A DNA stretch of 64,000 nucleotides from Pseudomonas purpurea (GTDB lineage: Bacteria; Pseudomonadota; Gammaproteobacteria; Pseudomonadales; Pseudomonadaceae), in assembly GCF_039908635.1 (NCBI RefSeq), contig NZ_CP150918.1, positions 1,860,001-1,924,000 of the forward strand. The letters are read 5' to 3'. Positions within the stretch are counted from its first letter, which is position 1, and each line of letters begins with the position of its first letter. This document shows positions 1 to 7,641 of the stretch, in pieces. The translations under genes were made by a program, and so were the position numbers. Below the pieces are notes generated by a model. The model was not told the origin of the DNA. It did not search any database and saw only the letters and a list, made by a program, of their open reading frames with translations.

Positions 1-2
1 GC

Positions 3-422
3 GGCATTGCCCGGGCCAGCGAAAAACTGCAAGAGGGCGGCGCTAAAGTGGCCCAGGCACCGGTTGCCGCGATGAAGTCTGCGGCGTTGATCAAAGTGAC
101 GGTCGACCTGGCCGCCGAAGTGAAAGCCAGGGTTCAGCCGGGTGACAGCGTGTTCATCTTCGCCCGCGCCGCTTCTGGCCCACCGGCGCCATTGGCCGCC
201 AAACGCCTGACGGTTGCCGACTTGCCGGCGACCGTTGAGCTGGGCGATGCCGATGCGATGATGCCGCAGTTGAAACTGTCGAACTTTCCTGAAGTCCAAC
301 TGGTTGCGCGCATCTCCCGTGCCGGCCAACCGACTGCCGGCGAGTGGGTCGGTCGCAGCGAGCCTTTGGCCAGCAGCACCACCGCGCCGCAACAATTGAC
401 CATCGACAGTCCGGACAAATAA
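3..422 (+). CDS. ccmI: Cytochrome c maturation protein CcmI (CycH), C-terminal part
   Basis: The reading frame is open from the first bases of the window, so only the C-terminal ~139 residues are present. CcmI is an inner-membrane component of System I cytochrome c biogenesis; its periplasmic part holds apocytochrome c for haem ligation. The visible part matches the periplasmic C-terminal domain of Pseudomonas CcmI/CycH: a beta-rich segment (VFIFARAASGPPAPLAAKR, then KLSNFPEVQLVARISRAGQP) resembling the cupredoxin-like end of the family. The gene ends 14 bp before the next lipoprotein start, consistent with the end of a ccm operon lying to the left. The start and TPR region are outside the window. 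Confidence 0.85.
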   Translation, partial: GIARASEKLQEGGAKVAQAPVAAMKSAALIKVTVDLAAEVKARVQPGDSVFIFARAASGPPAPLAAKRLTVADLPATVELGDADAMMPQLKLSNFPEVQLVARISRAGQPTAGEWVGRSEPLASSTTAPQQLTIDSPDK

Positions 423-436
423 CCAGGAAAACCGCT

Positions 437-847
437 ATGACCGCCATCGCTCGCATCACCCTGCTCAGTCTTGTCCTGGGGTTAAGCGCATGCGCGGTCC
501 AGCGGCCGACATCCCATCACCCGCAGTTACCACCGATTCCGCCCTCCGGGCCGAGCGTCAAACCGGGTCCGTCCACCGCCCCCGGCAAACCGGTAACCCC
601 GAACAAACCGGCCAAACCACAGCCGCGCACCTCCGCGAGCTTCGCCCCGCCACCGGGTGGCAACAGCCATTGGGATGCCAGGCTTGGGGTCTACGTCCTC
701 GACAACCAGACCAACACCTTCTACCGCCAGCGCACCTACTACCGCTGGAACAACGGCTGGAGCCGCTCCATCAGCCCGAATGGGCCGTGGGAAGAAACCG
801 ACATCCACGGTGTGCCATCGGGGTTGGGCCGCCAGTACGGTCAATAA
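437..847 (+). CDS. Small proline-rich lipoprotein, unknown function
   Basis: A 136-residue protein. The ATG at 437 is chosen over an upstream in-frame start at 344 because it follows an AGGAAA ribosome site and gives a proper lipoprotein signal: hydrophobic residues 8-16, then the lipobox LSAC with the lipidated cysteine at residue 19. A proline-rich linker (about residues 25-65) precedes a compact Tyr/Trp/Asn-rich end (VYVLDNQTNTFYRQRTYYRW and after). It probably sits in the envelope. It starts 14 bp after ccmI and may be the last gene of that operon, but no role in cytochrome c assembly can be read from the sequence. No characterised family was recognised. Confidence 0.75.
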   Translation: MTAIARITLLSLVLGLSACAVQRPTSHHPQLPPIPPSGPSVKPGPSTAPGKPVTPNKPAKPQPRTSASFAPPPGGNSHWDARLGVYVLDNQTNTFYRQRTYYRWNNGWSRSISPNGPWEETDIHGVPSGLGRQYGQ

Positions 848-850
848 CGC

Positions 851-1024
851 AAACGGCGACCCAAGGCAGTCTGTGTGAAAACTACTGCGCTCGACAATCC
901 TGCGTTAAAAACAGGCTCGGAATGCTCATTTACAACCCGTAAACTCCGCTTCCTCGCCTGTTTTTGCCTTGTCTTGCCTTCGCTCGTTACATTTTCACAC
1001 GGCCTGCAAGGGTCGCCGTTTTTT
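851..1024. repeat. MITE-like nested inverted-repeat element 1 (~174 bp)
   Basis: The left end (851-880) and right end (992-1024) are imperfect inverted copies of about 30 bp sharing AAACGGCGACCC and GTGTGAAAA blocks. Inside are a second inverted pair (AAAAACAGGC at 907-916 with GCCTGTTTTT at 956-965) and a small central dyad (about 930-944), so the whole unit can fold into one long hairpin. It has no coding capacity. It looks like a non-autonomous intergenic repeat of the kind reported in fluorescens-group genomes. The T-run at its right end could also terminate transcription from the ccmI side. Confidence 0.65.
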
Positions 1025-1115
1025 ATGCGCTGATCGGCGCTGCCGGGCACTTGTCCTTGATCGATTTCACACGCTGTAAAACAACCGTACGTCACGCATC
1101 GATCTTTTGTGCTTG

Positions 1116-1139
1116 AGTAAAGATAACTCTAGGGTTACT
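1116..1139. promoter_or_regulatory. Possible HicB operator upstream of hicAB
   Basis: The half sites AGTAA (1116-1120) and TTACT (1135-1139) form a spaced dyad about 31 bp before the hicA start. HicB antitoxins with a DNA-binding C-terminus usually repress their own operon at such dyads. The assignment rests on position and symmetry only. Confidence 0.3.
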
Positions 1140-1169
1140 TTTAATGGCGCTGGTGCAAGGAGGCGGGTG

Positions 1170-1382
1170 GTGCAGAGCAGGTTATTGATCAAAGAACTGG
1201 AAGCCGCTGGCTGGAGGCTTGACAGGGTCACAGGCAGTCATCACATCCTCACTCATCCCTACAGCCCGTATACGATACCTGTCCCTCATCCCAAGAAAGA
1301 CTTGCCGCTGGGGACCGTTAAAAGCATCAGGAGGCGAGCCGGGCTTCATTACCCGATTCCCCCTCTGGCAGGAGATCCATAA
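1170..1382 (+). CDS. hicA: HicA family mRNA interferase toxin
   Basis: A 70-residue protein in the normal HicA size range. The GTG at 1170 is preferred because AAGGAGG lies at 1157-1163, six bases upstream; the upstream in-frame start would add an unrelated arginine-rich leader. It has the double-stranded-RNA-binding fold signature of HicA: an N-terminal helix (LLIKELEAAGWRL), then the GSHH motif (residues 22-25) with the expected catalytic histidine at 24, and the strand/helix end PHPKKDLPLGTVKSIRRRAG. HicA cleaves mRNA in a ribosome-independent way and is held inactive by HicB. The stop codon overlaps the hicB start as TAATG, so the two are translationally coupled. Confidence 0.92.
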   Translation: MQSRLLIKELEAAGWRLDRVTGSHHILTHPYSPYTIPVPHPKKDLPLGTVKSIRRRAGLHYPIPPLAGDP

Positions 1383-1786
1383 TGCAATATCCAATCTGTA
1401 TCGAGTGGGGCGACGAGAACACCGCTATCGGTATTCAGATCCCCGATATCCCGGGTGCTGTCACCGCAGGCGATACTTTTGAAGACGCGTACAACGCGGC
1501 GGTCGAAGTTGCCCACATCATGCTGCAAGAGATCGTGGCAAGCGAGGAGGACATTCCGATGCCGACCTCGACGGCGGCGCATCGCAGTAACCCAGAGTTC
1601 CTCGATATGGGGTGGGGGATGCTGGAACTCGACATCGCGCCCTATCTCGGTAAAACCGAGAAGGTCAACGTGACGTTGCCAGGCTACGTGATCCAGCGCA
1701 TCGACCGGTATGTCCGTGAGCACAACGTCAAAAGCCGTTCATCGTTTCTGGCGGATGCTGCGCTGGAGAAACTGGTTCGGCGTTGA
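1382..1786 (+). CDS. hicB: HicB family antitoxin
   Basis: A 134-residue antitoxin paired with HicA. The N-terminal half (about residues 1-60) has the partially degenerate RNase H-like HicB fold: QYPICIEW, then GIQIPDIPGAVTAGDTFEDA. The C-terminal part (about 93-134, VNVTLPGYVIQRIDRYVREH then SRSSFLADAALEKL) resembles a ribbon-helix-helix DNA-binding domain, so it probably both neutralises HicA and represses the operon. Its ATG shares one base with the hicA stop. The pair stands alone between the MITE-like element and a chromosomal gene, which suggests a mobile accessory insertion. Confidence 0.92.
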   Translation: MQYPICIEWGDENTAIGIQIPDIPGAVTAGDTFEDAYNAAVEVAHIMLQEIVASEEDIPMPTSTAAHRSNPEFLDMGWGMLELDIAPYLGKTEKVNVTLPGYVIQRIDRYVREHNVKSRSSFLADAALEKLVRR

Positions 1787-1930
1787 AGGCTACGCGTATT
1801 GGGCGCACTCATCGCGTTCGATGCCGAATTCACTGACATGCAGCCCGACAGCACGCCTATGCTTTGCGTACGTTGTGGAGTGGGTGCGCCCTCAGCACCT
1901 CTGAACCGTCCCTTATCGGAAGCCGATCCC

Positions 1931-2560
1931 ATGAATGTGAGTGTCAGTCGTCTGTTACGTGGCCTGTGCGCCATCACACTGGGCAGCCTGATGGTGGCTG
2001 CGTCCGCCCAGGCGCAGGACGCCCCCGGCATGCGCATCGGCGTGCGTGGCGAAATCACCACCGTCGCCGCCGATTCACTGACCGTGCATGCCAACAGCGG
2101 TGAAAACGTCACCGTCAACCTGACGGCGGAGACTCAGGTTCGCGCCGTAACCCTGGCCAACATCGAAGACATCAAACCCGGCAGTTACATTGGCTCTGCC
2201 GCCATACCTCAGGATGACGGCACTCTCAAGGCTCTGGAAGTGCATGTCTTCCCCCCTAAAATGGCTGGAACCGGGGAGGGCCATCGGCCCTTCGACCTGG
2301 TCAAGGGCAGCAGTATGACCAATGGTAGCGTCGGTGATCTGGTGGTCAGTAATGGCCGGACGTTGACCGTCAACTACAAGGGCGGCCAGCAGACGATCCT
2401 GGTGCCCGAGGATGTGCCGATCGTCAACCTCACACCGGGCGACCGCAGCCTGCTCAAGCCGGGCGTCAAGGTGGTGTTGTTCGCCACTCAGGGCGCCGAC
2501 GGCACACTGACGGCGCAGTCGATTTCGGCTGGCAAGGATGGCGTGAAGCCGCCGATGTAG
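1931..2560 (+). CDS. DUF5666-type exported protein
   Basis: A 209-residue protein with a signal peptide (residues 1-29, ending ASAQA before QDAPG). The ATG at 1931 is chosen because the signal peptide begins there; upstream extension to 1799 gives an unrelated leader. The mature part holds two repeated small beta domains typical of DUF5666: GVRGEITTVAADSLTVHANS with VNLTAETQVRAV, then SVGDLVVSNGRTLTVNYKGG with ILVPEDVPIVNL. The function is unknown; such periplasmic proteins often have single OB-like beta barrels. It stands alone, with 144 bp before it that hold no recognisable feature. Confidence 0.75.
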   Translation: MNVSVSRLLRGLCAITLGSLMVAASAQAQDAPGMRIGVRGEITTVAADSLTVHANSGENVTVNLTAETQVRAVTLANIEDIKPGSYIGSAAIPQDDGTLKALEVHVFPPKMAGTGEGHRPFDLVKGSSMTNGSVGDLVVSNGRTLTVNYKGGQQTILVPEDVPIVNLTPGDRSLLKPGVKVVLFATQGADGTLTAQSISAGKDGVKPPM

Positions 2561-2711
2561 GCTGAGACACTGGGTATCCCGAGCGAATGACCCGCCCATG
2601 GACGGTTGGCGGGCCGTTATGTTTCCCGGTGTTGCCGTTGAGGTGTTTGAGTGGAACTTCGATCAGCGTTGGTTTAGGTTTTCCGGCCGTTCTGGAAAAT
2701 CGGAAGTTCCT

Positions 2712-3110
2712 ATGCAGAAGTCAGTTTTGAATCCCCCCAGCGTGTTCAACGCGCTTCAGTACGGCTTCAGTCAGGCCGTTGAAGTGAGCGGTGGGCGTCG
2801 TTTGTTGCTCTCCGGGCAGGTGGGGGTCGATGAGCATGAGCGCACCGTTGCGCCGGGGTTGCGCGAGCAGACGGATAAGGCCTTCGATAACATCGAAAAG
2901 GTACTGGCCGAGGCGGGTGGGAAGCTGTCCCATGTGGTCATGATGCGGATTTACATTGCCGAGTCGGCCCGTGATGGGCAGGACCAGATCACCCAAGTGT
3001 TGCTGGAGCGTTTCCCGAGCAATCCACCGGCCTCTTCGTGGATCATCGTCAGCGGCCTGTCACTGCCGCAATGGTTGATCGAGGTCGAAGTGGAGGCCGT
3101 TCTGCCTTGA
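2712..3110 (+). CDS. RidA/YjgF/YER057c-family protein
   Basis: 132 residues, the usual length for RidA-type proteins, which act as trimers and hydrolyse reactive enamines/imines or have related ligand-binding roles. Family features are LLLSGQVGVDEHERTVAPG (near residues 28-46), the helix EQTDKAFDNIEKVLAEAGG, and VVMMRIYIAES. The canonical RidA end with an arginine in 'NLPxxAxVE' is replaced by VSGLSLPQWLIEVEVEAVLP, so it belongs to a divergent subgroup and may not be a standard RidA deaminase. The ATG at 2712 gives the family-length product. It is followed directly by a strong terminator. Confidence 0.82.
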   Translation: MQKSVLNPPSVFNALQYGFSQAVEVSGGRRLLLSGQVGVDEHERTVAPGLREQTDKAFDNIEKVLAEAGGKLSHVVMMRIYIAESARDGQDQITQVLLERFPSNPPASSWIIVSGLSLPQWLIEVEVEAVLP

Positions 3111-3131
3111 CAGTCCCAGTATCGTAGCGAC

Positions 3132-3159
3132 AAAAAAGCGACCCGAAGGTCGCTTTTTT
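3132..3159. terminator. Bidirectional terminator between the RidA-like gene and sbp
   Basis: A 12-bp stem (AAAAAAGCGACC with GGTCGCTTTTTT) around a CGAA loop, with A/T runs on both sides. It lies between convergent genes and can stop transcription from both. Confidence 0.9.
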
Positions 3160-3176
3160 CATGATTGGCTCAGTAC

Positions 3177-4175
3177 TTACTGGCCGCTGTAGATCTGGTC
3201 GAAAACCCCGCCATCGTTGAAGTGGGTCTTCTGCACGGTGCGCCAGTCACCGAAGGTTTTCTCCACCGACAGGAAGTCGACTTTCGGGAAGCGGTCGGTG
3301 TACTTGGCCAGTACCGCAGGGTCACGCGGACGCAGGTAGTTGGCGGCGGCGATTTCCTGGCCTTCAGGCGACCACAGGTACTTCAGGTATTCTTCGGCGG
3401 CCGCACGGGTGCCTTTCTTGTCGACGACCTTATCAACCACACTCACCGGTGGCTCGGCTTCGGCAGAGACGCTTGGGTAGATCACTTCGAACTGGTCGCG
3501 GCCGAACTCGCGGGCGATCATTTCCGCTTCGTTTTCGAAGGTCACCAACACATCGCCGATCTGGTTCGTCATGAACGTGGTGGTGGCGGCACGGCCACCG
3601 GTATCGAGTACCGGGGCTTGTTTGAACAGCTTGCCGACGAAGTCCTTGGCTTTGTTCTCGTCACCGCCGTTTTTCAGCACGTAACCCCAGGCCGAGAGGT
3701 AGGTGTAGCGGCCATTACCCGAGGTTTTCGGGTTGGGCACGATCACTTGCACGCCGTCCTTGAGCAGGTCAGGCCAGTCTTTCAGGGCTTTCGGGTTGCC
3801 CTTGCGCACGATGAACACGGTGGCCGAGGTGAACGGCGCGCTGTTGTTCGGCAGGCGAGTCACCCAGTTGTCCGGGACCAGTTTGCCGTTGTCGGCCAGG
3901 GCGTTGATGTCGGTGGCCATGTTCATGGTGATTACGTCAGCCGGCAGGCCGTCGATCACCGAACGCGCCTGTTTGCTGGAGCCGCCGAAGGACATTTGCA
4001 GGGTGATGTTTTCGTTGTGCTGCGCTTGCCAGTGTTTCTGGAAGGCAGTGTTGTAGTCCTTGTAGAAATCGCGCATCACGTCGTAGGACACGTTGAGCAG
4101 GGTCGGTGCGGCCTGAGCCACGCTCGCCAGGGCCAGGCCAGCGGCCAGAAGTGAGGCGCCAAAGATCTTTTTCAC
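3177..4175 (-). CDS. sbp: Periplasmic sulfate-binding protein
   Basis: A 332-residue substrate-binding protein of the sulfate/thiosulfate ABC importer (CysTWA partners). The signal peptide is residues 1-22 (MKKIFGAS... ending AQA before APT). The sulfate-binding family signature SFGGSSKQARSVIDGLPADV lies at about 62-81, and the second lobe includes NPKTSGNGRYTYLSAWGY. No permease or ATPase gene lies next to it, which is usual for Pseudomonas sbp copies that stand apart from cysTWA. Sulfur-starvation control by CysB is expected from family knowledge; the 92 bp upstream include a TATAGT box near the start (about 4220) without a clear -35, as seen in activator-dependent promoters. Confidence 0.93.
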   Translation of the reverse strand: MKKIFGASLLAAGLALASVAQAAPTLLNVSYDVMRDFYKDYNTAFQKHWQAQHNENITLQMSFGGSSKQARSVIDGLPADVITMNMATDINALADNGKLVPDNWVTRLPNNSAPFTSATVFIVRKGNPKALKDWPDLLKDGVQVIVPNPKTSGNGRYTYLSAWGYVLKNGGDENKAKDFVGKLFKQAPVLDTGGRAATTTFMTNQIGDVLVTFENEAEMIAREFGRDQFEVIYPSVSAEAEPPVSVVDKVVDKKGTRAAAEEYLKYLWSPEGQEIAAANYLRPRDPAVLAKYTDRFPKVDFLSVEKTFGDWRTVQKTHFNDGGVFDQIYSGQ

Positions 4176-4267
4176 TGCACATTCCTTTTGTTCGAGAGAG
4201 TGAAGGCAATTTGCCGTCGACTATAGCCGGGGCTGCATATCTCTTTAAAGATTAAAAAGCACTTTGC

Positions 4268-5111
4268 TTATTCCATTTTCTTGAAAAGCGCATTGCCGCA
4301 GCGCGAGCAAAACGCCGCGCTGGGTTCATGGCTGTTCTTGCTGCACACCGGGCAATCATGTTGCAGCTGTTCGCCGCGCATGGCACTGGCCAGTTCCGCG
4401 GTGAAAATCCCGGTGGGCACCGCGATGATCGAATAACCGGTGATCATCACCATCGAGGAGATGACTTGCCCCAGCGCGGTCTTGGGCACGATGTCGCCAT
4501 AACCCACGGTGGTCAGGGTGACGATAGCCCAGTAGATGCCCTTGGGAATGCTGGTGAAGCCATGCTCCGGGCCTTCGACCACGTACATCAGGGTGCCGAA
4601 CACAATGACCAGGGTGCAGACGCTGAGCAGGAACACGAGGATTTTCTGTTTACTGCCGCGCAAGGCATCGAGCAGGTAATGGGCCCTGCTTCAGGTAAGG
4701 GCTGAGCTTGAGCACGCGGAAGATCCGCAGCATCCTGATGATCCGGATGATCAGCAGGTACTGGGCATCGCTGTAATACAGCGCGAGGACGCCCGGTACG
4801 ATGGCCAGCAAATCCACCAGCCCGTAAAAACTGAAGGCGTAACGCAGGGGCTTGGGCGAGCAGTACAGGCGCAGGATGTATTCGGCCAGGAAGATGACCG
4901 TGAAGCCCCATTCGATGTACGCCAACAGGCTGGCGTAGTTCTGATGGACGTCATCAATGCTGTCGAGGATCACCACCACGAGGCTGGCGAGAATGATCAG
5001 CAGCAGGATGCTGTCGAAGCGCCGCCCGGCCACGGTGTCGGTCTGGAAAATCATCACGTACAGGCGGTGGCGCCACGTGTTGTTGCTGTCCATTGAAGTC
5101 GCCTTGGCCAT
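4268..5111 (-). pseudogene. Voltage-gated-type potassium channel, single-base frameshift
   Basis: Two overlapping frames make one channel of about 280 residues once a base is removed. The first part (5111 to about 4686) has four helices: S1 near residues 35-50, S2 65-83, S3 97-113, and an arginine-rich S4 (IIRIIRMLRIFRVLKL, 121-136). The second part holds the pore with selectivity filter TVGYGD, S6, and a C-terminal zinc ribbon (CPVC then CSRC). The break lies in GGGCCC at 4681-4686: removing one base turns KQGPLPARC into KQAHYLLDALRGSKQ, rejoining the frames without loss. It could be a true pseudogene or an assembly error. The urea transporter gene ends 3 bp upstream, so they form an operon. 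Confidence 0.85.
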
Positions 5112-5114
5112 AAA

Positions 5115-6035
5115 TCAGCGCAGCCTAGGGGGATTCTCCGGGGTTTGGCAAGGCGCATGCTCATGGGGCGCCTGACGCAGCAGGCGAATCCCTGAGCGCA
5201 GCAACCAGCAGGCGAGAATAAAGGGCGCCGTCAACGTCGCCAGGCCTGCCGCCGCGAAGGCTGGTGTGAGGACGATCGCCAGCGCGATTCCCGCCAACGG
5301 CAGCCAGGGTTGCCGGCGCTGTTGGCTGAGGGCGAGTGCCGCCAGTGCGGGGTTGTAGCCGTGCACACCGAGCAAAGCACCGGGGGCTTCGTTCAACCAT
5401 AAAGCGCAGGCCAGACCCGCGCCTGACCCCACCAATGCCCAGAGTGCGGCGCGACGGTTGGTCAGCAACAGCCCGACGGCAATCAACACGCCCGCCAACG
5501 GATGATCGAGGAAAACGACCTGGCCCAGACCTTTGAACTCGGCGCCGAGCAGGTTCAGGGCATCGAGTTCGGGCAGGGGCGCAGGGATTGAGTGCCGGGG
5601 AGCAGCAACGCTTAGCAGCAACCAGTCGATGGCCACGAACGGTGCGGTGTAGGCCGGCAGAAAATGCTGATCGCGGGCGCGCTTGAGCCATTGCTCGGTG
5701 AGGATGGCGCTCAGTCCGCCGCAGGCGAGGATCAGTGGCGGCAGCATGGCCGACCAGGGAAATTGCAGGCTGATCAACAGCCCGAGCAACACACCGTTGT
5801 AACTGTAGAGCCCGGCCTGGCGATCGGCTTTGGCATAACCGCGACGTTGCGCGGTGAGCAAGCCGGCGACGCCGCCCAGCAGCGCACCGCCGAGCAATGT
5901 CGGAGCTGTAAACAAAATGGCCAACAGGCACAGCAGACCGCACAGCGGATGGCGCTGGAGGAAAATCTGACTGAAGCCGTTGAGCAGGGCAGTGGCCCAG
6001 TCGGGGCAATGGTTGTTGAAATGGTTGGCCGGCAT
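5115..6035 (-). CDS. Urea transporter (UT family)
   Basis: A 306-residue integral membrane protein with about ten hydrophobic helices in two repeated halves, as in bacterial urea channels. Family features include GLLTAQRRGYAKADRQAGLYSYN-type sequence in the first half (about residue 70-95, giving LYSYNGVLLGLLI) and the matching second-half segment GVHGYNPALAALAL near residue 225. These FNG/YNP loops line the urea path. The ATG at 6035 is chosen because it begins just before the conserved amphipathic start; a GTG at 6077 would add 14 residues. It is followed 3 bp later by the potassium channel gene. A REP pair separates it from pyk, so it is likely a separate transcription unit. Confidence 0.85.
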   Translation of the reverse strand: MPANHFNNHCPDWATALLNGFSQIFLQRHPLCGLLCLLAILFTAPTLLGGALLGGVAGLLTAQRRGYAKADRQAGLYSYNGVLLGLLISLQFPWSAMLPPLILACGGLSAILTEQWLKRARDQHFLPAYTAPFVAIDWLLLSVAAPRHSIPAPLPELDALNLLGAEFKGLGQVVFLDHPLAGVLIAVGLLLTNRRAALWALVGSGAGLACALWLNEAPGALLGVHGYNPALAALALSQQRRQPWLPLAGIALAIVLTPAFAAAGLATLTAPFILACWLLRSGIRLLRQAPHEHAPCQTPENPPRLR

Positions 6036-6081
6036 GATGGGGTCTGGAGGCAGAGGAGAATCAAAGGTCTTGCACACACGC

Positions 6082-6214
6082 TGTGGCGAGGGCGCTTGCT
6101 CCCGCTGGGCCGCAAAGCGGCCCTGAATCCGGTGAATGCGGTTTCTCTGTGGAACCCGTCATGCCGAAAGACGACTGCTTCGCAGCCGAGCGGGAGCAAG
6201 CTCCCTCGCCACAG
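6082..6214. repeat. REP pair, family A (inverted)
   Basis: Two inverted copies of the GTGGCGAGGGNGC...GCTCCCGCT palindrome (6082-6120 and 6171-6214) between pyk and the urea transporter gene. This is a typical BIME-like pair in an intergenic region. Confidence 0.9.
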
Positions 6215-6225
6215 GAGGGTGTTCG

Positions 6226-7641
6226 TCAGATCAGCGTTTCGATACGCAACGAATTGGTCGACCCCGGCTGACCGAACGGCACACCCGCGGTGATCAGCAG
6301 CGTATCGCCGCGTTTGGCCATGCCTTGTGCCTGGGCGATTTCCAGGGCGGTGGAGCAGACCTCATCGACCTGGCGCAAACGGTCGTTGACCACCGAATGC
6401 ACGCCCCACGCCACGCTCAGGCGCCGTGCAGTTGAAAGGTTCGGTGTCAGGTTGAGAATCGGCACCGCCGGGCGCTCGCGTGCGGCCCGCAGGCTAGAAC
6501 TGCCGGACTCGCTGTAGTTCACCAGCACTGCCACCGGCAGGATGTTGCTGATGCGGCGGATCGCGCAACTGATGGCATCGGAAGTAGTGGCTTCGGCCTT
6601 GGGGCGGCTGACATCCAGTTGCGCCTGGTAATCCGGGCCGTTTTCGACCTGGCGGATGATCTTGCTCATCATCTGCACGGCTTCAAGCGGGTACTCGCCG
6701 GACGCGGTTTCTGCCGACAGCATCACCGCGTCGGCACCTTCGGCCACGGCGTTGGCGACATCGGTGACTTCGGCACGGGTCGGCGCCGGGGAGAACCGCA
6801 TCGACTCCAGCATCTGGGTCGCCACCACCACCGGTTTGCCGAGCTGGCGGCAAGTGCTGATGATGTCTTTCTGGATTTGCGGCACGCTCTCGGCCGGCAC
6901 TTCCACGCCCAGGTCGCCACGGGCGACCATGATCGCGTCGCTCAGCTCGGCGATTTCGCGCAGTTGCTCGACGGCGGACGGTTTTTCGATTTTCGCCATC
7001 AGAAAGGCTTTGTCGCCGATCAGTGCGCGGGCCTCGTGAATGTCCTCGGGGCGCTGCACAAACGACAGCGCGACCCAATCCACACCCAGCTCAAGACCGA
7101 AGCTCAGGTCGCGACGATCCTTGGCGGTCAGCGGGCTGAGGTCGAGTACCGCTTGCGGCACGTTCACGCCTTTGCGGTCGGACAATTCACCGCCATTGAG
7201 CACGGTGGTGTCGATGGCATCGCTGTGTTTGGTGATGACCCGCAGGCGCAATTTGCCGTCGTCCAGCAGCAGGTCCATGCCGGGTGTCAGCGCGGCAATG
7301 ATTTGCGGGTGGGGCAGGTTGACCCGGCGTTGATCGCCCGGCGTGCTGTCCAGGTCCAGGCGAAACGCCTGGCCGCGCACCAGTTGCACCTTGCCTTCGG
7401 CAAACGTGCCGACGCGCAGTTTCGGGCCTTGCAGGTCCATCAGAATGCCCAGCGGGTAGTTGAGCTGACGCTCGACGTCGCGGATCCACTGGTAGCGCTG
7501 CGCATGGTCGGCGTGATCGCCGTGGCTGAAGTTCAGGCGAAAGATGTTCACCCCGGCTTCCACCAGTTCGCGGATGTCGTCGATCCCGTCGATGGCGGGG
7601 CCCAGGGTGGCGAGGATTTTGACCTTTTTGTCAGGCGTCAT
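6226..7641 (-). CDS. pyk: Pyruvate kinase
   Basis: 471 residues, full length for bacterial pyruvate kinase, which converts phosphoenolpyruvate and ADP to pyruvate and ATP. Seen motifs: NIFRLNFSHGD near the N-terminus, the B-domain insertion after LMDLQGPKLR, the active-site lysine region AKIEKPSAVEQL, MVARGDLGVE, and the signature TRAEVTDVANAVAEGADAVM with LSAETASGEYP. It is the last gene of the gcl operon and overlaps ttuD by 11 bp. In this context it channels phosphoglycerate made from glyoxylate to pyruvate. The genome probably holds a second isozyme elsewhere, as in other pseudomonads (pykF/pykA); which type this is cannot be settled here. Confidence 0.96.
   Translation of the reverse strand: MTPDKKVKILATLGPAIDGIDDIRELVEAGVNIFRLNFSHGDHADHAQRYQWIRDVERQLNYPLGILMDLQGPKLRVGTFAEGKVQLVRGQAFRLDLDSTPGDQRRVNLPHPQIIAALTPGMDLLLDDGKLRLRVITKHSDAIDTTVLNGGELSDRKGVNVPQAVLDLSPLTAKDRRDLSFGLELGVDWVALSFVQRPEDIHEARALIGDKAFLMAKIEKPSAVEQLREIAELSDAIMVARGDLGVEVPAESVPQIQKDIISTCRQLGKPVVVATQMLESMRFSPAPTRAEVTDVANAVAEGADAVMLSAETASGEYPLEAVQMMSKIIRQVENGPDYQAQLDVSRPKAEATTSDAISCAIRRISNILPVAVLVNYSESGSSSLRAARERPAVPILNLTPNLSTARRLSVAWGVHSVVNDRLRQVDEVCSTALEIAQAQGMAKRGDTLLITAGVPFGQPGSTNSLRIETLI

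Noticed and set aside
851..1024. CRISPR-like or tRNA-like reading of the nested repeat
   Set aside because: There is only one unit, with inverted rather than direct repeats, and no cloverleaf.
1107..1169. Upstream start for HicA at 1107
   Set aside because: The extra residues are not part of the family, and the strong AAGGAGG site points to the GTG at 1170.
2585..2615. Weak hairpin CCCGCC...GGCGGG after the DUF5666 gene
   Set aside because: Short stem with a long loop and no T-run, so not called a terminator.
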